From NCBI RefSeq assembly GCF_002093745.1, contig NZ_MTSB01000002.1, positions 124,001-188,000 of the forward strand: 64,000 nucleotides of DNA, in the 5' to 3' direction. This DNA comes from Pseudomonas graminis. GTDB lineage: Bacteria; Pseudomonadota; Gammaproteobacteria; Pseudomonadales; Pseudomonadaceae. Under the pieces are notes generated by a model that worked only from the letters and a program-made list of their open reading frames with translations, was not told the DNA's origin and made no database searches. Positions 39,101-49,805 of this stretch are shown piece by piece (positions within the stretch are counted from its first letter, which is position 1; each line of letters opens with the position of its first letter). Both the position numbers and the translations under genes were made by a program.

Positions 39101-42100
39101 CCTTGCTCGACCTGTACGGCTCGGTCGAGGAAAGCAGCCTGGCGGTCAGCGAGCGCTTCTTCGATGTGGCGGAGAACGCCCACGAAGCGCTGATCAACAT
39201 GCTTGATCAAGTGGCTGCCGGCCAGGATGTCGAGCCTCGCCCTGAGTGCGTGCGTGCCCTGCATGAACTGCTGGATCAGGCGCTTGATCCGTCAGCGACC
39301 GGGCTGGTCAAAAGCGATGGGCGCCAGACGCTGAGCGTCACCGAACTCAATGCGGCGACCGAGCAACTGGCCAGCGAGGCCGAACCGTCGGAAGTAGCCG
39401 GTCCGGACGACGAAATTGTCGACATCTTTCTCGAAGAAGCCGTCGATATTCTCGACAGCGCCGGGCAAGCCTTGCAGCGCTGGCTGGCGGACCCGGAAAA
39501 CCCGGCGCCGCTGGCCTCGCTGCAACGCGACCTGCACACCCTCAAAGGGGGCGCGCGGATGGCGGAAGTGGTCGAGGTCGGCGACCTTGCTCACGAACTC
39601 GAAAACCTCTACGAAGGCTTGATCGACCGGCGCTTCAATCATTCAGCGGCATTGGCCGATCTACTGCACAAAAGTCACGACCACTTGGCGATCCTGCTGG
39701 AACAACTGTATCGGCAGGAGACGCTCAGCGATCCCTCGGCCTTGATCGATGCATTGGGCCGCTGCCGCAATGCCGAGAGCACCGGGCCGGACCTGCAAGC
39801 GCCGCCTCAAGCCAGCGAAGACCTGCCGGAGCAGGACAACGAGCTGCGTGAAGTCTTTCTCGAAGAAGGCTTCGACATCATCGAAAGCTCTGGCGCGGCC
39901 CTGGCCCGCTGGCAGACCGACCCGCACAACCTGCTGGAAGTCGAAAACCTGCTGCGCGACCTGCACACCCTCAAAGGGGGCGCACGGATGGTCGAGATCG
40001 CCCCGATCGGCGACCTCGCCCACGAGCTGGAAACGCTTTACGAGGGGCTTTCCGCCGGCAGCCTGCAGCCCGCCCCGTTGATGATCAGCCTGGTGCAGAG
40101 CGGCCACGATGTGCTGGCCGACATGCTGGACGCAGTGCGAAACGACAAGCCGTTGCCTGATGCGACGTTGCTGATCGAAAGCATCCGCACGCTGGCCAGC
40201 CAGGCACCCTTAGACCCGCCAGTGGTTTCCCTGGCGTCGGCGGTCGGTCCGGAACCTGTCGTGGTCGTGGCGCCGGTGGCCGACGGTGAGGCTGAGCGCA
40301 GTGGCCCGGAAATGGTCAAGGTGCCTGCCGAGCAACTGGAAGACCTGGTTAATCTGGCCGGCGAAACGTCTATCTTTCGTGGGCGAATCGAGCAGCAGGT
40401 ACTCGATTCGCAGGTCACGCTGGTCGAGCTGGAAACCACCATCGAGCGGATGCGCGATCAGTTGCGCCGTCTGGACATGGAAACCCAGGGCCGCATTCTC
40501 AGTCGCGAGCAGGTGCAGGCCGAGCGGCTGGGCTATGAAGAGTTCGACCCGCTGGAAATGGATCGCCATTCCCAGTTGCAACAGTTGTCCCGCGCGCTGT
40601 TCGAGTCGGCCTCCGACCTGATGGATATCAAGGAAACCCTCGGCGCGCGCAACCGCGATGCTGAAACGCTGCTGTCGCAGCAGGCCAGGGTCAACACCCA
40701 GTTGCAGGAAGGCTTGATGCGCACGCGCATGGTGCCGTTCGAGCGACTGGTGCCGCGTTTGCGTCGCGTGGTGCGCCAGGTGGCGTCCGAACTGCACAAG
40801 AAGGTGCGTTTCGAGGTCGGCAATGCCGAAGGCGAAATGGACCGCAATGTGCTGGAACGGATGGTCGCCCCGCTGGAGCACATGCTGCGCAACGCCGTCG
40901 ATCACGGCCTCGAGAGCACAGAAAAACGCATCGCTGCCGGTAAGCCGGAAGAGGGCTGCATCACCCTGGAGCTGATGCATGAGGGCGGCGACATCGTGAT
41001 CGAACTGAGCGACGACGGTTCCGGCGTCGATCTGGCTGCGGTGCGCCGCAAGGCCATCAAGCGCGGCATGATTCATCCGGACGCCGAGCTGTCCGATCAC
41101 GAAGTGTTGCCGTTCATCCTGCAAGCCGGGTTTTCCACCAGCGAGATCATCACCCAGATTTCCGGGCGTGGCGTCGGTATGGATGTGGTGCATGCCGAGG
41201 TCAAGCAACTGGGCGGCTCGATGGTCATCGACTCGCTGCCTGGAAAGGGCACGCGCTTTCGCATTCGTCTGCCGATTTCAGTGTCGGTCAACCGGGCACT
41301 GATGGTGACCTGCGGCGAAGAGCAGTATGCCGTGCCGCTCAACACGGTCGATGGCATCGTGCGGGTAATGGCCAACGAGCTGGACGCTTATTACCAGACG
41401 GTTCCACCGCGCTATCAGTACGGCGGACGCAGCTACGAGCTGCGCTATCTGGGCGAGTTGCTGGGCAACAGTCCACCAAGACTGGTCGGGCAACTGCAGC
41501 CGCTGCCGGTGTTGCTGGTGCATTTGCAGGATCAGTGGGTGGCGGTGCAGGTCGATGCGTTGGCGGGTTCGCGGGAAATCGTGGTCAAGAGCCTGGGTAC
41601 GCAGTTTTCCAGAGTGCAGGGGATTTCCGGCGCGACCATCCTGGGCGATGGCCGCGTGGTGCTGATTCTCGACCTGATGGCGCAGATTCGTACCTTGCAG
41701 CGCCTGCCGTTCAACGGCGGCGCGCCTGCGCCCTACACTGAAATCGAGCACGCCAGGCCGTTGCTGGTGATGGTGGTGGACGATTCGGTGACCGTGCGCA
41801 AGGTGACCGGCCGGTTGCTCGAACGCCACGGCATGCACGTGCTGACCGCCAAAGACGGGATCGATGCGATGAGCCTGTTGCAGGAACACACGCCCGACAT
41901 CATGTTGCTGGATATCGAAATGCCGCGCATGGACGGCTTTGAAGTGGTCAGTCAGATACGCCAGGACGAACAACTGAAGGCACTGCCCATCATCATGATC
42001 ACTTCCCGCTCCGGCCAGAAACACCGCGACCGGGCGATGGCGCTGGGCGTCAACGAGTACCTGAGCAAGCCTTATCAAGAGAACGTGCTGTTGGAAAGCA

Positions 42101-42129
42101 TCGCTTACTGGAGTCAGGTCAATGTCTGA
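36169..42129 (+). CDS. chpA: Hybrid histidine kinase / phosphotransfer protein ChpA
   Basis: The 1986-residue cytoplasmic kinase is the hub of the Pil-Chp system. From the N-terminus: a degenerate Hpt-like bundle (His48 in VHQVHGS), a similar bundle without His near 476, four canonical Hpt domains with HTLKG at His674, His816, His1123 and His1266, a CheA dimerisation and ATPase domain (LRNAVDHG), a CheW-like domain and a C-terminal receiver with Asp1915 (LLDIEMPR). P. aeruginosa ChpA is considerably longer (about 2470 residues). ATG 36169 (MADRHDYVALEW) matches the P. aeruginosa start; the frame opens at a TTG upstream. Confidence 0.95.
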   Translation: MADRHDYVALEWLKGEIAETLRQARHALDAFIEESDGAAMAECLNLVHQVHGSLQMIEFYGAALLAEEIEQLVLAVQQNRVAHPVESEQLLIQAMSQLPLYLERIHSARRDLPLVVLPLLNDLRSARGESLLSETSLFAPQLVNVPPLDDEELARRNTPELPNLLRKLRQTLQAALAGLMREQGVRTQLGYMAKVFARLEQLCEDAPLGPLWRISTALVETMLNGNFTNSPALRSLLKDADKELKRLAEQGVTGINQPAPEELLKSLLFYIAKSDSLAPKMLDLKDQYALADALPGSDVVNEERARMAGPDRDAMRSVIVALCEGLVRVKERLDVFVRGDRQHVSELNALLPPLRQIADTLAVLGFGQPRKVIIDQLSVVLGLAQGQREPTDGALMDVAGALLYVESTLAGMAGSNEQSSREESRLPTTDLTQIHQLVIREARNVLQQAKDVILDYIDGEWDRQRLDPLCALLVQVRGALAMIPLARAASLLAACNEYIQEHLLVDETRPTAVQLDCLADTLTGIEYYLERMLEDHEAPGDQVLDMAQQSLARLGYTPATDTLEVPLLDEIITQDELLELDDRKALVSPTQTIAQVLASPVSAVNPPARNVPTSLLPPSAEEEAVDDELRDVFLEEADEVLDALGEYLPRWFTSLGNGVQWDSAALTEVRRAFHTLKGSGRMVRALILSELAWSVENLLNRVLEGEVLPGLEVQHLMSEVLTLLPSVIRDFADGAQCQRNDVDLMAARAHALANGLEAPTLAASGGTATDKALDPQLLDIFRQEALGHLNTLGRFLDTAEQSVSPSISDAVLRALHTLKGSAHMAEVLPIAELANPLDQLVREYKANLIDIGPPELALLRRAEPLLHKGLEQLDTTPLAEIPGAAELIEAAFSRLDERLAAVLRESDNGLRIKRNPTLIASFLAEGMDIVLDAENLLRRWRQHPGERQELSALLDELTTLGHGAHLADLPQVDELCEALLDLYGSVEESSLAVSERFFDVAENAHEALINMLDQVAAGQDVEPRPECVRALHELLDQALDPSATGLVKSDGRQTLSVTELNAATEQLASEAEPSEVAGPDDEIVDIFLEEAVDILDSAGQALQRWLADPENPAPLASLQRDLHTLKGGARMAEVVEVGDLAHELENLYEGLIDRRFNHSAALADLLHKSHDHLAILLEQLYRQETLSDPSALIDALGRCRNAESTGPDLQAPPQASEDLPEQDNELREVFLEEGFDIIESSGAALARWQTDPHNLLEVENLLRDLHTLKGGARMVEIAPIGDLAHELETLYEGLSAGSLQPAPLMISLVQSGHDVLADMLDAVRNDKPLPDATLLIESIRTLASQAPLDPPVVSLASAVGPEPVVVVAPVADGEAERSGPEMVKVPAEQLEDLVNLAGETSIFRGRIEQQVLDSQVTLVELETTIERMRDQLRRLDMETQGRILSREQVQAERLGYEEFDPLEMDRHSQLQQLSRALFESASDLMDIKETLGARNRDAETLLSQQARVNTQLQEGLMRTRMVPFERLVPRLRRVVRQVASELHKKVRFEVGNAEGEMDRNVLERMVAPLEHMLRNAVDHGLESTEKRIAAGKPEEGCITLELMHEGGDIVIELSDDGSGVDLAAVRRKAIKRGMIHPDAELSDHEVLPFILQAGFSTSEIITQISGRGVGMDVVHAEVKQLGGSMVIDSLPGKGTRFRIRLPISVSVNRALMVTCGEEQYAVPLNTVDGIVRVMANELDAYYQTVPPRYQYGGRSYELRYLGELLGNSPPRLVGQLQPLPVLLVHLQDQWVAVQVDALAGSREIVVKSLGTQFSRVQGISGATILGDGRVVLILDLMAQIRTLQRLPFNGGAPAPYTEIEHARPLLVMVVDDSVTVRKVTGRLLERHGMHVLTAKDGIDAMSLLQEHTPDIMLLDIEMPRMDGFEVVSQIRQDEQLKALPIIMITSRSGQKHRDRAMALGVNEYLSKPYQENVLLESIAYWSQVNV

Positions 42130-42595
42130 AGGTACGTTCCAGACCAGTCGGCTCACCAGCCTGACCGGCCTGCTGTTGCCATTGAGCGACCGCCATTTGC
42201 TGGTGCCCAATGTCGCGGTCGCCGAGCTGATCGACTATCAGGACAGCAGCGCTGAACCGGGCGCGCCCGAATGGTATCTGGGGTTGATCAGCTGGCGCGA
42301 ACTGAGCTTGCCACTGCTCAGCTTCGAAGCGGCCTGCGGCGGGCGCACGCGGGTGGGCGGTCGCGCCCGGATCGTGGTGCTCAACGCGTTAGGGGGGCGC
42401 AACGACATCCGCTTCATCGCTCTGCTGACCCAAGGCATTCCGCGCTCGTGCAAGGTCGACAGCCAGCTGAGCTACGTCGACGTGCCCTTGACCGAACTGG
42501 AACTCGCCGCCGTGCAGATCGGCGAAACCGTCGCGCGCATTCCCGACCTGCAAGGGCTGGAACAGTGGTGGGTGGATTCGGGACTTGCGCCCTAG
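42122..42595 (+). CDS. chpC: CheW-like protein ChpC
   Basis: The 157-residue product is a single CheW-like domain beginning after a short N-terminus (LTGLLLPLSDRHLLVPNVAVAELI) and containing the LISWRELSLPLLSFE coupling region. ChpC is the second coupling protein of the Pil-Chp system, possibly linking ChpA to another receptor. Its start overlaps the end of chpA by eight bases, so it is co-translated. In P. aeruginosa chpB lies between chpA and chpC; here it does not. Confidence 0.88.
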   Translation: MSEGTFQTSRLTSLTGLLLPLSDRHLLVPNVAVAELIDYQDSSAEPGAPEWYLGLISWRELSLPLLSFEAACGGRTRVGGRARIVVLNALGGRNDIRFIALLTQGIPRSCKVDSQLSYVDVPLTELELAAVQIGETVARIPDLQGLEQWWVDSGLAP

Positions 42596-42611
42596 CCGAC
42601 CTCTTGGAAGC

Positions 42612-42850
42612 GGACGCGGAGCGTCCAGAACGGCATGCCCACGCGGAGCATGGGTACGATCAGCTTTCTTGGCCGCCCCGCGTTCCGCACGCCCCAGCCG
42701 TACACCGCTCGTCCCGCATGCTCCAGCCTTACCCTGATCGTTCCGCACGCTCCAGCGTGGGAATGCCTTGGGTGACGCTCCGCGTCACAAATCTGCGCTG
42801 CACCGCACAGTCAGCGTCGGACCCAAGGCGTCCAGAGCGGCACGCTCACG
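42612..42850. repeat. Degenerate extragenic hairpin repeat array
   Basis: Between chpC and selO lie GGACGC-GGA-GCGTCC (42612-42626), a GCCCACGCGGAGCATGGG hairpin (about 42637-42655), a CACGCTCCAGCGTG hairpin (about 42746-42759), TGACGC-TCC-GCGTCA (about 42772-42786) and a decayed end near 42820-42850. Order and wording match the array at 20858-21420, with more substitutions. No gene is present. Confidence 0.75.
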
Positions 42851-42860
42851 CGGAAAAATT

Positions 42861-44396
<1,536 letters not shown>

Positions 44397-44461
44397 TCAA
44401 CGATCAGAACCCGTAGACCCAGGCCGCCAGCGGTAGTTCTGGCGATAGTTATCGGGCCGGA

Positions 44462-45127
44462 CTACCGGTTCCGGCTGCGTTCGTAAGCGGCCAGAATCGT
44501 GCGCTCCGATTGCACCAGATAGTCTTCGAGCATGCGGGTGGCTTCGTCGGGCTTGCCGGCGTCGAGGCGGCCAAGGACGGCGGCGTTCATGTCCAGATAG
44601 GGCGAATGGAGCAGTTCGGGGTTGTTGAGCAGCCCGAACGCCAGGCGCAATTCTGCCGAGATCTGTGCGTAAAAAGTCACCAGTCGCGGGCTGTCGGACA
44701 GCTCGACGATGGCCTTGTGAAACATCATGTTGGCCGTGCCCACGGCAATCCAGTCATTGGCTTCACGGGCGCGCACGCCAGCCTCGACCGCATTGCGCAT
44801 GTGCTGCACGCCCGGGTGCTGGGGATACGCCTGAGCGATCGCCCTGCATTCGATAAAGCGCCGGATGCGATAAATGTCGATGATCGAGGCCATATCAGGT
44901 TTGGCCACGGTCACGCCGCGATTGGGTTCGTGGGTGAGTAACCCTTCGCGGGTCAGGATTCTGAACGCTTCTCTCAAGGTATTGCGGGAAATCTGCAGGC
45001 TTTCGGCCAGGGCCGCTTCCGAGAGGCGTTGACCGGGAACCAGTTCGCCCTCAACCAGCATTCTGCGAAGTTCTGTGGTGATGGATTCTCCAAGGGTACG
45101 GGGGAGGGCAGAAGCAGCGTCGTTCAT
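44462..45127 (-). CDS. GntR-family regulator (FCD domain), probable regulator of the 5-oxoproline operon
   Basis: The 221-residue product has an N-terminal winged helix-turn-helix (RLSEAALAESLQISRNTLREAFRILTREGLL, split over residues 33-63) and a C-terminal all-helical FCD ligand-binding domain (IDIYRIRRFIECRAI onwards). FCD regulators usually repress until they bind a small acid. It is transcribed away from the pxp operon across a 253-base gap holding a perfect 13-base palindrome, the usual layout of a local regulator; the ligand may be 5-oxoproline or a product of it. Start 45127 excludes an unlikely 13-residue extension. Confidence 0.88.
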   Translation of the reverse strand: MNDAASALPRTLGESITTELRRMLVEGELVPGQRLSEAALAESLQISRNTLREAFRILTREGLLTHEPNRGVTVAKPDMASIIDIYRIRRFIECRAIAQAYPQHPGVQHMRNAVEAGVRAREANDWIAVGTANMMFHKAIVELSDSPRLVTFYAQISAELRLAFGLLNNPELLHSPYLDMNAAVLGRLDAGKPDEATRMLEDYLVQSERTILAAYERSRNR

Positions 45128-45274
45128 AAAGGGTCCAGAGAGAGAAAAGCCGAGTCGATATTCCACGACAGCTCATTGGCTGGCAAGGACGAAGGTCACC
45201 CGATGCCTCATCAGGTAGCACTCATGAGTCTGTGCGTAACAACATGGTGCATATGGTTGACCTATGTCGGATGG

Positions 45275-45287
45275 ATTGTTCAACAAT
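45275..45287. promoter_or_regulatory. Candidate operator palindrome between gntR and the pxp operon
   Basis: ATTGTT-C-AACAAT is a perfect palindrome of 13 bases in the divergent intergenic region, about 150 bases from the regulator start and 94 from the transporter start. FadR/FCD regulators often bind short palindromes of this size. A possible plus-strand promoter overlaps it (TTGTTC as -35, TATCTA near 45300 as -10). Confidence 0.45.
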
Positions 45288-45380
45288 ATTATCGTTATGT
45301 ATCTACAGCTTGGCGCACTTGAATGAGCGTTGGCATGCTCATTGCTCAGGCTGAATACCTCTCCTCTCAGGAATGCCGCC

Positions 45381-46613
45381 GTGACACAGACTGCCAATGA
45401 GTTCACCAAGGCGCGTCGCGCCTCATTGATCGCCGCGATCTTCATGATGGCCACCTCTGCCATCGGCCCAGGCTTTCTGACCCAGACCGCCACCTTCACC
45501 GCGACGCTGGGGGCGGCGTTTGCGTTCGGCATTCTGGCGTCGATCCTGATCGACTTCGTGGTGCAACTGAATGTCTGGCGGATCGTCACGCTGACCAAAA
45601 TGCGTGCGGCTGATCTGGCCAACGCGGCGATTCCGGGCAGCGGCTATCTGCTGGCAGTGCTGGTGATCTTTGGCGGGCTGGTGTTCAGCCTGGGCAACAT
45701 TGCCGGTGCGGGTCTGGGGCTGAATGCGCTGATCGGCCTTGATCCCAAATGGGGTGGCGCCTTGAGTGCGCTGATCGCCATCGCGATCTTTTCTTCCCAT
45801 CGCGCAGGCATTGCGATGGACCGCATCATGATGGTGCTGGGCACCCTGAAAGTCGGTCTGATCCTGTTCGCCGCCTTTGCCTCGCACCCTCCGCTGGGCG
45901 AGGCGCTGCGCCAGACCGTCTTGCCGGATCTGGTCGATTTCGCGGCCATTACCACCATCGTAGGCGGTACGGTCGGTGGTTACATCACTTATGCCGGCGC
46001 GCACCGCTTGCTTGATCGCGGCACCGTCGGGGTAGAGAACATCGACGTGGTGTCCAAGGCAGCGCTGACCGGTATTCTGGTCACCGGCATCGTCCGTTAC
46101 GTGTTGTTTCTGGCAATTCTTGGCGTGGTCGCCAGTGGCGTCGTCATCGACGTGTCCGGCAAGGGCGCAAACCCTGCGGCCCAGGCATTCACTGCGGCTG
46201 CCGGCAACTTCGGCCTGATCATGTTCGGTCTGGTGCTCTGGGCCGCCGGTATCAGCAGCGTGATCGGTGCCTCCTATACTTCGATGTCGTTCATCACGGT
46301 GTTCTCGAAACACATCACCGAACGGGGGCGTAATCTGGCCACGGTCGGTTTTATCCTGATCGCGGTGATCGTCTACCTGATGCTGGGCAAACCGCCAGCC
46401 GCGTTGCTGGTGTTTGCGGGCGGCTTCAACGGCTTGATCCTGCCGCTCGGGCTGAGCATTTTCATGTACGTCGGCTGGCGCCGTTCGGACATGATGGACG
46501 GCTATCACTACCCGCGCTGGTTATTGGTGCTGGGCGTGCTGACCTGTCTGTTGTCGTGGTACATGGCGTTCAAGTCGGCCGGTCCCATCTTTGCCTTTAT
46601 CAATGCAGCCTGA
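45381..46613 (+). CDS. NRAMP-family transporter (YcsG-like) of the 5-oxoproline operon
   Basis: The 410-residue product has about 11 membrane segments and the NRAMP-like opening [20 protein letters not shown], but the canonical metal-binding DPGN of helix 1 is replaced by GPGF, so metal transport is doubtful. YcsG-type members accompany PxpA, PxpB and PxpC in many bacteria and probably import 5-oxoproline or a related compound (inference from context). The start is GTG 45381 behind CAGGAA; no in-frame ATG fits better. It is the first gene of the plus-strand operon. Confidence 0.85.
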   Translation: MTQTANEFTKARRASLIAAIFMMATSAIGPGFLTQTATFTATLGAAFAFGILASILIDFVVQLNVWRIVTLTKMRAADLANAAIPGSGYLLAVLVIFGGLVFSLGNIAGAGLGLNALIGLDPKWGGALSALIAIAIFSSHRAGIAMDRIMMVLGTLKVGLILFAAFASHPPLGEALRQTVLPDLVDFAAITTIVGGTVGGYITYAGAHRLLDRGTVGVENIDVVSKAALTGILVTGIVRYVLFLAILGVVASGVVIDVSGKGANPAAQAFTAAAGNFGLIMFGLVLWAAGISSVIGASYTSMSFITVFSKHITERGRNLATVGFILIAVIVYLMLGKPPAALLVFAGGFNGLILPLGLSIFMYVGWRRSDMMDGYHYPRWLLVLGVLTCLLSWYMAFKSAGPIFAFINAA

Positions 46614-46629
46614 TTTCGGAGAACAAAAA

Positions 46630-47394
46630 ATGCCTGCAATAGACCTGAACAGCGACCTCGGCGAAAGCTTCGGCGCCTGGCGTATGGGCGACGACGAGGC
46701 GATTCTCGACGTGGTCAGCAGTGCCAACGTGGCCTGCGGTTTTCATGCCGGCGACCCCGCCGGAATCCTGCGCACCCTTGAAGCCGCTGCGGCGCGGGGC
46801 GTTTCGATCGGTGCCCATGTCGCGTACCCGGACCTTGTCGGGTTTGGCCGTCGCAACATGGACATCCCGTCCGATCAGTTGATGGCCGACGTCATCTATC
46901 AGATCGGCGCACTGCAAGGCCTGGCCCGTAGCGCCGGGACATCCGTCAGTTACGTCAAACCTCATGGCGCGCTGTACAACACCATTGCCGGCGACTCGCG
47001 TCAGGCGGCGGCGGTCATTCAGGCGCTGTTGCGCGTCGACCCGGCCTTGAAACTGGTGTGCCTGGCCAACTCACCGCTGCTCGACCAGGCGCGCGAAGCC
47101 GGAGTGTCCTGCGTGGCTGAAGCCTTCGCCGACCGCGCCTACACCGCCGAAGGCACGCTGGTGTCCCGTTCCCGACCCGGTGCCGTGCTGCACGATGCCG
47201 AGTTGATCGCTGAACGCATGTTGCGCCTGGTGCGCGACGGCGTCATCGAGGCAGAGGACGGTCGCGAGATCAGCCTGCAAGCCGATTCGATCTGTGTGCA
47301 TGGCGACAGCCCGGGCGCCGTGAACATCGCGCGACTCCTGAAAAGTCGTTTGCACGACGCAGGCGTGACCGTCCGCGCATTCGGTCGAGGCTGA
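46630..47394 (+). CDS. pxpA: 5-oxoprolinase subunit PxpA (LamB/YcsF family)
   Basis: The 254-residue product opens with the family signature [11 protein letters not shown] and has the metal-site-like [19 protein letters not shown] and VKPHGALYN motifs. PxpA with PxpB and PxpC forms an ATP-dependent 5-oxoprolinase that opens 5-oxo-L-proline to glutamate. ATG 46630 lies 16 bases after the transporter; the frame from 46591 overlaps the transporter gene. Confidence 0.94.
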   Translation: MPAIDLNSDLGESFGAWRMGDDEAILDVVSSANVACGFHAGDPAGILRTLEAAAARGVSIGAHVAYPDLVGFGRRNMDIPSDQLMADVIYQIGALQGLARSAGTSVSYVKPHGALYNTIAGDSRQAAAVIQALLRVDPALKLVCLANSPLLDQAREAGVSCVAEAFADRAYTAEGTLVSRSRPGAVLHDAELIAERMLRLVRDGVIEAEDGREISLQADSICVHGDSPGAVNIARLLKSRLHDAGVTVRAFGRG

Positions 47395-47396
47395 TC

Positions 47397-48191
47397 ATGA
47401 ATACATTGCAACAGGCGCGTCAGGCCGCTCTCGCCGCCCGAGCCCGTTACCGCGAAGGGTTTGTCTCGCCGACCGCTGGCCAGGCGCCTGGTCTGACCCA
47501 GTGCAACATGATCACCCTGCCGCGCGACTGGGCGTATGACTTTCTGCTGTTTGCGCAACGCAACCCGCAAGCCTGCCCGGTGCTGGACGTGACCGAGCCT
47601 GGCAGCTACACCACCTTGCTGGCCGAACAGGCTGACTTGCGTACCGACTTGCCGCTGTATCGGGTCTGGCGTGATGGCCAACTGGCCGAGGAAGTCAGCG
47701 ACGCCCGTGACGTCTGGGCGCAGCACAACGATCTGGTCAGCTTTCTGATCGGGTGCAGCTTCACCTTCGAAACCGACCTGATGCACGCCGGGATCGACGT
47801 GCGACACATCAGCGAAGGCTGCAACGTGCCGATGTATCGCAGCAACCGTCTCTGTCGGCCTGCCGGTCGGTTACACGGCGAGATGGTCGTGTCGATGCGA
47901 CCCATCGCGGCAGACCGGGTCGCCGAAGCGGCCCGCATCACCGGGCGCTATCCCGGTGTGCATGGCGCGCCCGTGCATGTCGGCGAGCCTGAACGGCTCG
48001 GCATCAAGGACCTTGCGCGTCCGGACTTCGGCGATGCGGTGACCATCAAACCCGGCGAGATCCCCGTGTTCTGGGCCTGCGGCGTGACGCCTCAAGCGGT
48101 GGTCATGGCGTCCCGTGTGCCGTTCGCAATTTCCCACGCACCGGGCCATATGTTCATCACCGATATCCCGGACAGCTACTACCACGTATAG
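47397..48191 (+). CDS. DUF1445 putative hydro-lyase (YcsI/PxpI-like)
   Basis: The 264-residue product matches the DUF1445 family (labelled putative hydro-lyases), with SCTFETDL-like [24 protein letters not shown] and the C-terminal [10 protein letters not shown] motif. The family travels with 5-oxoprolinase genes but its reaction is unproven; racemisation or interconversion of 5-oxoproline isomers is one possible role. It starts two bases after the pxpA stop. In Bacillus subtilis the homologue ycsI has the same neighbours. Confidence 0.86.
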   Translation: MNTLQQARQAALAARARYREGFVSPTAGQAPGLTQCNMITLPRDWAYDFLLFAQRNPQACPVLDVTEPGSYTTLLAEQADLRTDLPLYRVWRDGQLAEEVSDARDVWAQHNDLVSFLIGCSFTFETDLMHAGIDVRHISEGCNVPMYRSNRLCRPAGRLHGEMVVSMRPIAADRVAEAARITGRYPGVHGAPVHVGEPERLGIKDLARPDFGDAVTIKPGEIPVFWACGVTPQAVVMASRVPFAISHAPGHMFITDIPDSYYHV

Positions 48192-48200
48192 GAGAGGCTC

Positions 48201-49805
48201 ATGCGTTTCTACCCGGCCAACCTGGATGCACTTCTGGTTGAACTGTCGAATCTGGACGAGACCCTGGCCCTGTTCGAATCGTTGCAGCAAACGCCCATCG
48301 CGGGTGTGGAAGAGATCGTGCCGGCTGCCCGGACGTTGCTGGTGCATTTTCGCCCCGCAGCGATTGGCTTCGAAGCCTTGGCAACGCAGCTTGCGTCACG
48401 CGACATTCGCGGTCAGGCGCGTGAGCCTGGCAAGCTGATTGAAATTCCGGTGCATTACAACGGCGAGGACCTGGCCGATGTCGCCCGCGAGCTGGATATC
48501 AGCGTCGAAGAAGTGATAAAGCGCCACACCGGCAGCGATTACAACGTTGCCTTCTGCGGCTTCGCCCCCGGCTTTGCCTACCTCAGCGGTGGCGCTGGCT
48601 TCGTGGTGCCACGGCGCGCCACGCCCCGCACCCGTATTCCGGCCGGTGCGGTAGCGCTGGCCGGTGGCTTCAGCGGTATTTATCCACAGGCCAGCCCCGG
48701 CGGCTGGCAGATCATCGGCGTCACCGACTCAAAAATGTGGGATTTGCAGCGGGACGAGCCCGCCTTGCTTCAGCCCGGTTATCGCGTGCGCTTCCAGGAT
48801 GCGGGGCCGCTGCCTGTAACCGGCGTGTCGGTGCCCGCACCGGTTCGTCAGCAGGCTTCGACGGTCACCGAGGACTACCTGGAGATCACCGCGCCAGGCC
48901 TGCAAACCCTGTTTCAGGACCTGGGTCGACCCGGTCAGGCCGGGCAGGGCGTTTCTGCTTCAGGCGCACTGGACCGTGGCGCATTGCGTGCAGCCAATCG
49001 CGCGGTCGGCAATGAGCCAGGCACTGCTTGCCTGGAAATCCTCATGGGTGGCCTGACGTTCACCTGTCAGGGCCAGACGGTGGTGGCGGTCACCGGGGCT
49101 CAGGTGCCTGTCGAGGTGCTGACGGCTGATGGCCAACGATTACAGCCCCCTGTTTATGCGCCCTTTTCCTTGCAGAGCGGCGATCAGGTGAGTATTGGAT
49201 CGCCGACTGCCGGGTTGCGCAGCTACCTCGCGGTTCGCGGCGGTTTTGTTCAGGAACCCGTGCTGGGCAGCCTCTCCACCGACACGTTGGCGCAGGTTGG
49301 CCCCGCCGCGCTGGCGGCCGGTGACCGGCTGGGCTTCAAGCGCAGAACCGGCGGACACGCCGTGTCGACTGCCGAGCAACCAGCCTTCGACATGCCGCGT
49401 AACGATCAGGTCATCACGCTGGATGTGGTCATGGGGCCACGCAGCGACTGGTTCACCGCCGAGGCGCAGCAATTGCTGGCGCAACAGACCTGGCAGGTGA
49501 CGCCGCAATCCAACCGGATCGGTATTCGCCTGGCGGGCGAGCAGTCACTGGAGCGCGCCGTCAGTGGCGAACTGCCCAGCGAGGGCACCACGGTCGGCGC
49601 GATTCAGGTGCCGCCAAGCGGCCAGCCGGTGCTGTTCCTGGCCGATCACCCGCTGACGGGTGGCTACCCGGTCATCGGCGCCGTTGCCACCTATCACCTG
49701 GACAAGGCCGGGCAGATCCCGGTCAACGCCCGCATTCGTTTCAACCCGCTGAGCACGTTCGAGCCAGTGCGCCCCGCCACTTCAGACGAGACCCACAACA
49801 GATGA
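48201..49805 (+). CDS. pxpBC: Fused 5-oxoprolinase subunits PxpB-PxpC (KipI-KipA)
   Basis: The 534-residue product joins two proteins that are separate in Bacillus. Residues 1-205 are PxpB/KipI ([37 protein letters not shown]); residues 225-534 are PxpC/KipA ([20 protein letters not shown] at about 226-245, [18 protein letters not shown]). Together they resemble the carboxyltransferase half of urea carboxylase. The start has GGAGAGG upstream. The stop overlaps the biotin carboxylase start (ATGA). Confidence 0.93.
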   Translation: MRFYPANLDALLVELSNLDETLALFESLQQTPIAGVEEIVPAARTLLVHFRPAAIGFEALATQLASRDIRGQAREPGKLIEIPVHYNGEDLADVARELDISVEEVIKRHTGSDYNVAFCGFAPGFAYLSGGAGFVVPRRATPRTRIPAGAVALAGGFSGIYPQASPGGWQIIGVTDSKMWDLQRDEPALLQPGYRVRFQDAGPLPVTGVSVPAPVRQQASTVTEDYLEITAPGLQTLFQDLGRPGQAGQGVSASGALDRGALRAANRAVGNEPGTACLEILMGGLTFTCQGQTVVAVTGAQVPVEVLTADGQRLQPPVYAPFSLQSGDQVSIGSPTAGLRSYLAVRGGFVQEPVLGSLSTDTLAQVGPAALAAGDRLGFKRRTGGHAVSTAEQPAFDMPRNDQVITLDVVMGPRSDWFTAEAQQLLAQQTWQVTPQSNRIGIRLAGEQSLERAVSGELPSEGTTVGAIQVPPSGQPVLFLADHPLTGGYPVIGAVATYHLDKAGQIPVNARIRFNPLSTFEPVRPATSDETHNR

